DNA of 7,417 nucleotides, taken from Bacteroidales bacterium (lineage in GTDB: Bacteria; Bacteroidota; Bacteroidia; Bacteroidales; ML635J-15). The DNA is taken from contig JAQVEY010000111.1 in NCBI GenBank assembly GCA_028697515.1, positions 1 through 7,417 of the forward strand, given 5' to 3'. The position numbers were made by a program, and so were the translations under genes. A model generated the notes under the pieces. It saw nothing but the letters and a program-made list of their open reading frames with translations. It was not told the origin of the DNA and made no database searches. Below are positions 1-5,694 of the stretch, in pieces (the stretch's first letter is position 1; each line of letters opens with the position of its first letter).

Positions 1-3000
1 GGTCTACATTGGCTTTTGAAACAGAGCTTGCTTATACAGAAACAGATCCTGCTAATGGAAATGCTTTAATCGCAGAAGGAGTGTCTGATACGATAACATT
101 TGCAATAAATAATGATCTTAATATTACTTATCCATGTTATGAATGGGACTCTATGGAAGTTTATGATGTAACCTATAATATAACCAGCGGATTTTCAAAT
201 CACACTTGGGACTCAATTGCATTTGATTTTATTCTTGAGGCTATTTTCTTCTCGGTTACCATACCAACTGGAGGTATATTTCCTATAGCTGAGATGCCCG
301 AGTTTTGTTTGCCAGAAATAAATGTCGACAATGCTGATTTAGGGATGAATCTTACAGTTACCTCATGTTCTCCAGCATATCCTGTTCCTCAGGTTAATAT
401 GGGAGATTATTTAGGCGATGATCAACAAAAAGGAGGAGGCTCAGAAACGAAAGACATTGAGTTTTGTTTTCCAACCAATTGTGAACCTTTAATATCTGAG
501 ACATTTCCATTAGGATATATTCCTTTAACATGGTATGACGAAGAATGGGACCTTCAAGGTTTTGTTCAGGATACTGTATTTCCTGGAACATGGTTATTCC
601 CATTGCCCGAACTAGATATTGAAATTACCGGTCAGGATGTTGTATGTTTTGGTGATACTTCAGGAGTAATCACAGTAACAGCAATAAATAGCTCGGGAGA
701 TTTTACATTTGAATATTCATGGGGTTCTGTAAATACACACATGGATCCTGTAGATTATATAACCGTACCATCTGGATATTACTTTGTTACATTAACAGAC
801 GTTTATGGATGTCAGGTATTTGGTGAAATGAATATTGCTGATGATAATCCACCATTATTGTCAAATTTATATGCAGATGATGTATTGTGTGCAGGCGAAC
901 CGACAGGTAATTTATATGCTTATGTTACAGGAGGTGTTCCACCTTACTCCTACGATTGGCAACCAAGTGGAAGTACAGAACAAAATCCTGTAGGCGTATA
1001 TGCTGGTATGCATTATTTAACCATAACAGATGCGGTTGGTTGTGAACATGAAGATTCTGTATTTATTGACGAGCCGGATGCTCCATTATCTTTAACAGCA
1101 GAAACAGGAATGGTATCATGCTACGGTTATTATGACGGATTTATTGATATAACTGCAGCTGGTGGTACTCCCCCTTATTACTATATTTGGTCTAATAGTA
1201 TGCAGGTTCAGGATCAGATCAATATACCGGCAGGTACTTATATAGTTACTGTGATTGATTCTCACCAATGCGATCTTATAGAAACATTTGTGATTACCCA
1301 ACCAGAACCACTTGAATTGGCTACTTATACTCAAGACGTTTTATGTTATGGGGAAAATACTGGAAGTGTTGATTTAGTGGTAACAGGAGGAACCCCACCT
1401 TATACTTATGAATGGAGCAACGGTGCTGGTTCTCAGGATTTATGGGATATTTTTGCCGGAATATACATTGTTACAGTAACAGATTCACACAACTGTGTAA
1501 ATTATACAATGGTTCAAATTTTACAACCCGATTTGCCTCTTCATGGCGATATAACACCTACTCATGTCAGATGTTTTGGAGAAGGTAATGGTGTGGCCGA
1601 TCTAAATGTATTTGGTGGTACTCCTCCATATTATTTTAGTTGGAGTAACGGAGAGATTAGTGAAGACATCTTTGATTTAGTACCGGGTATTTATAGTGTT
1701 ACAATAAACGATGCACATAATTGTTTAGCTTATGATACGGTGCAGATTTTCCAACCAGATGCTCCAATGGCAGGAATGATTAGTGGAACACATAATACTT
1801 GTAATGGAGATGAGAATGGCAATGTATATATTACTGTGACAGGTGGAAGACCCCCATACAATTTTGAATGGTCTAACGGAAGTTGGCAGGAAGATTTAAT
1901 AGGAGTCCCTGCAGGTAATTATACCGTAACTGCAACGGATCAAAGTTTTTGTCATTATTCTATGACATTTGAAGTTACAGAACCCGAACCATTTTATATT
2001 CAGGCTATGGATGATCCTACAATTTGTCATGGTATGAGTACCGAAATCGGCATTGGTATTATTTCCGGATCGGTACCTCCATATACTATTGTTTGGAGCA
2101 ATAGTGATAATGGCATGACCACAACAGTTAATCCACTGGAAACAACAGTATTTTCTGCTCACGTTGTCGATGCTATGAATTGTGTAAGTCAGGATATTGA
2201 AATAACAGTTAATGTTCTTAAACCATTAATAATGGAAGTTTCTACTCCAGAAGATTCTGTTTGCCCAGGAACTCTTGTAAATTTTGATGTGATGATTGAT
2301 GGTGGAGGACTGTCAGGGGATGAAGTTTTTGTAAATGATTCATTAATGACATTGCCTATTTCTATGGAAGTTTATAATGATACCATTTTTAATTTCCTCG
2401 TTTATGACGAATGTCATTTTGATAGCGTTTTAATTTCATTGCCGGTTTATACTTATCCACTACCGCCTGTTTCAATAAGTGCAGACAGAACAAATGGATG
2501 TACCCCACTAACTGTTCAGTTCCATGAAAACAGTCCCGATATTGGACAAAGATATATTTGGAATTTTGATGACGGTGATTTTGAAAATTTATCTTTTGAT
2601 AAACATCCTTTGCATACCTTTAATAATGCAAGAACATATCATGTGAGACTCGAAATTACATCTGTAGAGGGTTGTATTACTGACACATCAATTGGAATAG
2701 TAGTATTTCCAATACCTGAAGCAGAATTTAGGGCAAATATTACTAATATAACTTTGGCTAATCCTTTAGTTTATTTTACAAATTATACAGATGGCGGTTT
2801 TTGGTTTAATTGGAATTTTGGAGATGGAACATTCTCTACAGAGACAAATCCAAGTCATGAATTTACAATGCCTGGGACATTCCATGTAAATATGGAAACC
2901 ACTTCATTATATGGTTGTAAAGATTCAACAGGAGTTGATATATATGTTTCAAATGAATTAGCATTGTATGCTCCAACAGCATTTACACCAAATCATGATA

Positions 3001-3236
3001 ATCTTAATGAAACCTTTAAGGTTTTTGCAGATGGTATAGATCCAACTACTTATATAATGGTGATATATAACAGATGGGGAGAGCGAGTATTTGAATCAGA
3101 AAATTATGAAGAAGAATGGGATGGGAAATATGGTAATTTGGATTGTAGCGATGGACTTTATGTCTGGGTTATAAGCTTTACCGATAAGTATGGAAACGAA
3201 CATTCTTATAGCGGAAATGTTACTCTAATAAGATAG
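1..3236 (+). CDS. Large secreted SprB-repeat/PKD protein with T9SS type B sorting domain (5' partial)
   Basis: This is the C-terminal part of a large surface or secreted protein, probably an adhesin. The frame is open to the left edge; the TTG at 9 is not a credible start, so the true start and signal peptide lie outside. Residues are numbered from that TTG (1075 in total). Residues 1-205 match nothing I recognise. Residues about 206-735 hold seven SprB-type repeats (CYGxxxG, GGTPPY, W-SNG, PAGxYxVTVxD, C). Residues 740-820 look like a beta-sandwich linker. Residues 821-903 and 904-983 are two PKD domains with WNFDDG and WNFGDG motifs. Residues 984-1075 are the gliding-motility-associated C-terminal domain (PTAFTPN, YNRWGERVFES, WDGKY, final VTLIR), the type B signal for T9SS export. 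The family is usually exported through the outer membrane and cell-attached; a role in adhesion or gliding is inference. A strong terminator follows. No PorP/SprF-like partner gene follows, although type B proteins often have one nearby. Confidence 0.93.
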   Translation, partial: STLAFETELAYTETDPANGNALIAEGVSDTITFAINNDLNITYPCYEWDSMEVYDVTYNITSGFSNHTWDSIAFDFILEAIFFSVTIPTGGIFPIAEMPEFCLPEINVDNADLGMNLTVTSCSPAYPVPQVNMGDYLGDDQQKGGGSETKDIEFCFPTNCEPLISETFPLGYIPLTWYDEEWDLQGFVQDTVFPGTWLFPLPELDIEITGQDVVCFGDTSGVITVTAINSSGDFTFEYSWGSVNTHMDPVDYITVPSGYYFVTLTDVYGCQVFGEMNIADDNPPLLSNLYADDVLCAGEPTGNLYAYVTGGVPPYSYDWQPSGSTEQNPVGVYAGMHYLTITDAVGCEHEDSVFIDEPDAPLSLTAETGMVSCYGYYDGFIDITAAGGTPPYYYIWSNSMQVQDQINIPAGTYIVTVIDSHQCDLIETFVITQPEPLELATYTQDVLCYGENTGSVDLVVTGGTPPYTYEWSNGAGSQDLWDIFAGIYIVTVTDSHNCVNYTMVQILQPDLPLHGDITPTHVRCFGEGNGVADLNVFGGTPPYYFSWSNGEISEDIFDLVPGIYSVTINDAHNCLAYDTVQIFQPDAPMAGMISGTHNTCNGDENGNVYITVTGGRPPYNFEWSNGSWQEDLIGVPAGNYTVTATDQSFCHYSMTFEVTEPEPFYIQAMDDPTICHGMSTEIGIGIISGSVPPYTIVWSNSDNGMTTTVNPLETTVFSAHVVDAMNCVSQDIEITVNVLKPLIMEVSTPEDSVCPGTLVNFDVMIDGGGLSGDEVFVNDSLMTLPISMEVYNDTIFNFLVYDECHFDSVLISLPVYTYPLPPVSISADRTNGCTPLTVQFHENSPDIGQRYIWNFDDGDFENLSFDKHPLHTFNNARTYHVRLEITSVEGCITDTSIGIVVFPIPEAEFRANITNITLANPLVYFTNYTDGGFWFNWNFGDGTFSTETNPSHEFTMPGTFHVNMETTSLYGCKDSTGVDIYVSNELALYAPTAFTPNHDNLNETFKVFADGIDPTTYIMVIYNRWGERVFESENYEEEWDGKYGNLDCSDGLYVWVISFTDKYGNEHSYSGNVTLIR
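618..2225 (+). repeat. Seven tandem SprB-type protein repeats, 75-81 codons each
   Basis: Seven consecutive units are seen in the protein. The leading Cys codons are at 645, 888, 1119, 1344, 1572, 1800 and 2025, giving periods of 81, 77, 75, 76, 76 and 75 codons. Each unit has a second Cys 50-55 residues after the first (residues 213/268, 294/345, 371/421, 446/496, 522/572, 598/648, 673/725). The spacing is exactly 50 in units 3 to 6. Those four share CxG, GG(T/R)PPY, W-SN and a paired second Cys. Units 1, 2 and 7 are more degenerate: unit 1 lacks GGTPPY and unit 7 has SGSVPPY. The DNA of the units is well diverged, so this is an old protein-level repeat, not a recent DNA duplication. Confidence 0.9.
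2469..2957 (+). other. Two tandem PKD domains of the secreted protein
   Basis: Residues 821-903 and 904-983 of the first gene product form two PKD (polycystic kidney disease-like) Ig folds. The first contains GCTPLTVQF and WNFDDG followed by HTFNNARTYHVRL. The second contains WNFGDG followed by HEFTMPGTFHVNM. Each ends with a GC pair (VEGC, YGC). PKD domains in Bacteroidota surface proteins usually act as spacers or binding modules; no ligand can be named from the sequence. Confidence 0.85.
2958..3233 (+). other. T9SS type B C-terminal sorting domain (gliding motility-associated CTD, CHU_C type)
   Basis: The last 92 residues of the first gene product match the type B CTD by pattern. It opens with LYAPTAFTPNHDNLNETF and has the central YNRWGERVFES. 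WDGKY and GLYVWVISF follow, and the protein ends G-NVTLIR. This domain directs cargo through the type IX secretion system across the outer membrane. In this family the domain is known to act with PorP/SprF-type outer-membrane partners, none of which is encoded downstream here. Confidence 0.93.
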
Positions 3237-3255
3237 CCCTCTTGAGTTAACAATC

Positions 3256-3304
3256 AAAGCACTGTATTTATATTTTTTATATTTACAGTGCTTTTTTTAT
3301 TTTT
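3256..3304 (+). terminator. Rho-independent terminator of the SprB-repeat gene
   Basis: An 11-bp perfect stem is formed by AAAGCACTGTA (3256-3266) and TACAGTGCTTT (3284-3294), with a 17-nt A/T-only loop. It is followed by a T-rich tract up to 3304 (seven Ts from 3292, then AT, then four Ts). It lies 20 nt after the stop codon. The minus strand has no comparable T-run, so it should act mainly in the + direction. Confidence 0.9.
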
Positions 3305-3305
3305 G
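3298..3305 (+). promoter_or_regulatory. Bacteroidota -7 promoter element (TATTTTTG) upstream of the PGK-family gene
   Basis: TATTTTTG is an exact match to the Bacteroidota primary sigma -7 consensus TAnnTTTG and sits 14 nt before the ATG at 3320. No clear -33 TTG/TTTG lies 17-23 nt upstream, where the terminator loop is all A/T. A start site about 5-8 nt downstream of the element would give a leader of only about 7-10 nt. The element overlaps the T-tract of the preceding terminator. No Shine-Dalgarno sequence is seen before the ATG. A chance match inside a T-tract is possible. Confidence 0.6.
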
Positions 3306-3319
3306 TAAAAACTTTAATT

Positions 3320-4612
3320 ATGGAAAATAATTTACCACTCATTCAGAATGCTGATTTAAAGGGAAAGATCGTTTTGGTCAGAGTTGATCACAATGTAGTT
3401 AAATCAGGAATTATTCACGATCCTTATCGTATTGATGCAACATTTGGTACGCTTTTTTATATTTTGGCAAAAGGCGGTAAAGTCATTCTTATGACTCATG
3501 TTGGAAGACCAAAAGACAAAGCAACAAATACTATCAGTATTAATGCAAAATCTTCAGTTCAACCAATAGTTGAATATTTAAAGGAGAAATTGCACATTAC
3601 AATAGAGGTCCCTGAATTTTACTCGCATCAGGATCAGGGATATTTAAGCATTGAAACAAATATAAATCATGCCATAAAGAGATTAAAAAACTCTGAAATA
3701 GATGCTATTTACTTACCAAACACCAGATGGTTTAAGGGCGAAGAAGCAAAAGGAGATGAGCAAGACAGATTTGCTAATCAGTTGGCAGGCTTAGCTGACG
3801 TTTATGTAAATGATGCTTTTGGTAGTTGGCAAGCACACGCTTCGACAGTAGGAATAAATAAATATTTGCCATCCTATGCCGGATTTCTTATGCAAAAAGA
3901 AATAAAAAATTTAGAAAGGCTCTACAAAGCTGAACAACCATTTTTAGCTGTGGTTGCGGGTAGCAAATTTGATACAAAAATAGAACCTCTTTATGCACTT
4001 ATTAAGAGGGCAGACAAACTCGTTTTGGGAGGAGTAATGTATAATGCATATCTGTGTGCAAAATATGATATTTCAATTAAAGGAGTTGACGATAACGATA
4101 AAAAGCTAGCAAAAGAGTTTTATGAATTCTCAAAACAATATAAGGACAAAATTGTTGAATTACCTTATGTTATTGAATCTGACACATTAGATGGTAGGAT
4201 AGAAGGAAAATATAGAACAATTGATATACGCTGTATAAAATCAGGAGACCAGTTGAATTATGTACTCGATGTTGCTTCAGAATCATTTGATTTAGATGAA
4301 GTAAAAGATGTTTTTCATTCTGCAAAAACTGTTTTTGTTAATGCGGTTATGGGCTTTACGCCGCATTTTAACGAGGGAACCATTGCGTTAGACACACTTA
4401 TTGACGAAAATCCAGAGGCAGTAAAACTATATGGGGGTGGAGATACAATGCAAGAACTGAAAAGGCTGCTTCCAGGTTTATATATTATGGCTCTTGATAG
4501 TCCTAAATATTATATATTTACAGGAGGAGGAGCGGTTCTAAAAGCTATTGAGCAGGGGACACATTTGGGAATTGCACCTATTGAAGAACTTATTAAAAGA
4601 AGCCAAAAGTAA
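3320..4612 (+). CDS. pgk: Phosphoglycerate kinase family protein, divergent
   Basis: Phosphoglycerate kinase is a cytosolic glycolytic/gluconeogenic enzyme that transfers phosphate between 1,3-bisphosphoglycerate and ADP. At 430 residues this copy is longer than the usual bacterial 390-400. Family motifs in order: ADLKGKIVLVRVDHN (11-25), R37, THVGRP (59-64), NTRWFKGEE (134-142), ADVYVNDAFG (159-168), AHAST (172-176), YAGFLMQKE (186-194), AGSKFDTKI (213-221, with K216 and K220), LGGVMYNAYL (236-245), GGGDT (372-376) and TGGGA (401-405). Several sites usually near-invariant are changed. The 3-phosphoglycerate loop AHRAHAS is SWQAHAS, losing the Arg (Q171). WNGPMG is VNAVMG (340-345). The DIGP loop reads DVAS (317-320), and the ribose-binding Glu after WNGPxGVFE is not evident. 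Extra length falls mainly at about 95-120. Family membership is clear; whether it is the main glycolytic enzyme or a specialised paralogue is not. It has its own -7 element and follows a terminator, so it is probably transcribed separately from the upstream gene. Confidence 0.85.
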   Translation: MENNLPLIQNADLKGKIVLVRVDHNVVKSGIIHDPYRIDATFGTLFYILAKGGKVILMTHVGRPKDKATNTISINAKSSVQPIVEYLKEKLHITIEVPEFYSHQDQGYLSIETNINHAIKRLKNSEIDAIYLPNTRWFKGEEAKGDEQDRFANQLAGLADVYVNDAFGSWQAHASTVGINKYLPSYAGFLMQKEIKNLERLYKAEQPFLAVVAGSKFDTKIEPLYALIKRADKLVLGGVMYNAYLCAKYDISIKGVDDNDKKLAKEFYEFSKQYKDKIVELPYVIESDTLDGRIEGKYRTIDIRCIKSGDQLNYVLDVASESFDLDEVKDVFHSAKTVFVNAVMGFTPHFNEGTIALDTLIDENPEAVKLYGGGDTMQELKRLLPGLYIMALDSPKYYIFTGGGAVLKAIEQGTHLGIAPIEELIKRSQK

Positions 4613-4633
4613 AATTTTAAGATATAATTTTAA

Positions 4634-4641
4634 TAGCTTTG
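4634..4641 (+). promoter_or_regulatory. Bacteroidota -7 promoter element (TAGCTTTG) upstream of ruvB
   Basis: TAGCTTTG matches TAnnTTTG exactly, 13 nt before the ruvB ATG at 4655, and lies in the 42-nt gap after the PGK-family gene. No -33 TTG is visible at the usual 17-23 nt spacing (the region reads AAAAGTAAAATTTT). No terminator is visible in the gap, so read-through from the PGK-family gene is also possible. Confidence 0.6.
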
Positions 4642-4654
4642 TAATTAAATATTA

Positions 4655-5680
4655 ATGATGGATAATTTCTTGAGAGCAGATTCAGAAAACTTATCAAATG
4701 TAGATAAGGAGATTGAAAAAATATTGCGACCACTTGAATTTGATGATTTTAGTGGACAGGAAAACATCGTTGATAATCTTAAGATTTTTGTTAAAGCTGC
4801 TAATATGCGTGATGAAGCATTAGATCACGTTTTGCTTCATGGCCCTCCTGGCTTGGGAAAAACTACTCTAGCAAATATAATTGCAAATGAACTTCAGGTA
4901 GGGTTTAAAATATCTTCAGGACCAGTATTGGATAAACCTGGGGATCTTGCAGGATTATTAACGAGTCTTGAAAAGAATGATGTCTTATTTATTGATGAAA
5001 TACACAGGCTTAATCCTATAGTTGAAGAATATCTATATTCAGCTATGGAAGATTATCGTATTGATATAATGATTGACAAAGGACCTGCTGCACGTTCTGT
5101 TCAAATACCTCTGGAGCCATTTACACTAATTGGTGCAACAACTCGCTCAGGACTATTAACAAGCCCCCTAAGGGCAAGATTTGGAATAAATTGTCACCTT
5201 AATTATTATACAGCAGACATACTTCATAAAATTGTGATTAGAGCAGCGGGGATTTTGCACGTGCCAATTAATGGGGATGCGGCTGGAGAAATTGCAAGAC
5301 GCAGCAGAGGAACGCCTCGTGTAGCTAATGCACTTTTACGTAGAGTTAGGGATTTTGCTCAGGTTATCGGAACTGGAACGATTGATTTAAAAATCGCAAA
5401 ACATTCACTAGAGTCATTAAATATAGATAAATATGGACTTGATGAAATGGACAATAAGATACTTTTAACTATTGTAGATAAGTTTGCCGGAGGTCCGGTT
5501 GGACTTAAAACAATTGCAACAGCAGTTGGCGAAGATGAAGGAACAATAGAAGAGGTTTATGAACCATTTTTAATTATGGAAGGATTTATTAAACGGACTC
5601 CAAGGGGAAGAGAAGCAACAGAGAAAGCATATCGACACCTTAATAAAATAAATCCAGGAACACAACAAACATTGTTTTAA
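4655..5680 (+). CDS. ruvB: Holliday junction branch migration ATPase RuvB
   Basis: RuvB is the AAA+ hexameric motor that, with RuvA, drives branch migration of Holliday junctions in recombination and repair in the cytoplasm. The 341-residue length is normal for the family. Seen in order: the N-terminal [12 protein letters not shown] segment (25-35), Walker A GPPGLGKT (63-70), [17 protein letters not shown] (87-103), Walker [10 protein letters not shown] (111-119), [14 protein letters not shown] (124-137), sensor 1 GATTRSG (160-166), the arginine-finger segment PLRARFGI (171-178) and sensor 2 [13 protein letters not shown] (218-230). The C-terminal winged-helix DNA-binding domain has [10 protein letters not shown] (279-288) and [15 protein letters not shown] (315-329). 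All key motifs are intact. Two ATGs are adjacent (4655 and 4658), so either may be the start. ruvA is not adjacent, which is common outside the ruvAB operons of proteobacteria. The next gene starts 14 nt downstream and is probably cotranscribed. Confidence 0.97.
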   Translation: MMDNFLRADSENLSNVDKEIEKILRPLEFDDFSGQENIVDNLKIFVKAANMRDEALDHVLLHGPPGLGKTTLANIIANELQVGFKISSGPVLDKPGDLAGLLTSLEKNDVLFIDEIHRLNPIVEEYLYSAMEDYRIDIMIDKGPAARSVQIPLEPFTLIGATTRSGLLTSPLRARFGINCHLNYYTADILHKIVIRAAGILHVPINGDAAGEIARRSRGTPRVANALLRRVRDFAQVIGTGTIDLKIAKHSLESLNIDKYGLDEMDNKILLTIVDKFAGGPVGLKTIATAVGEDEGTIEEVYEPFLIMEGFIKRTPRGREATEKAYRHLNKINPGTQQTLF

Positions 5681-5694
5681 TTAAAATATTAAGT

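Noticed and set aside
9..11. TTG at position 9 as the start of the first gene
   Set aside because: The frame is open to the window edge, no signal peptide follows, and a T9SS cargo protein must have one; the gene continues upstream.
394..603. Antisense open frame of 69 codons near the start of the window
   Set aside because: It is fully overlapped by the real + strand gene, with no family match and no promoter signal.
1116..2162. Antisense open frames opposite the repeat array (1116-1334 and 1896-2162)
   Set aside because: They lie wholly inside the strongly supported SprB-repeat coding frame, have no recognisable domains, and are explained by the repetitive composition of the sense strand.
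618..2225. Repeats as a CRISPR array or recent tandem DNA duplication
   Set aside because: The periodicity is 225-243 nt, conserved at protein level within one open frame, and the DNA units are strongly diverged.
4613..4654. Terminator between the PGK-family gene and ruvB
   Set aside because: The 42-nt gap is A/T-rich but I see no stable inverted repeat followed by a T-run.
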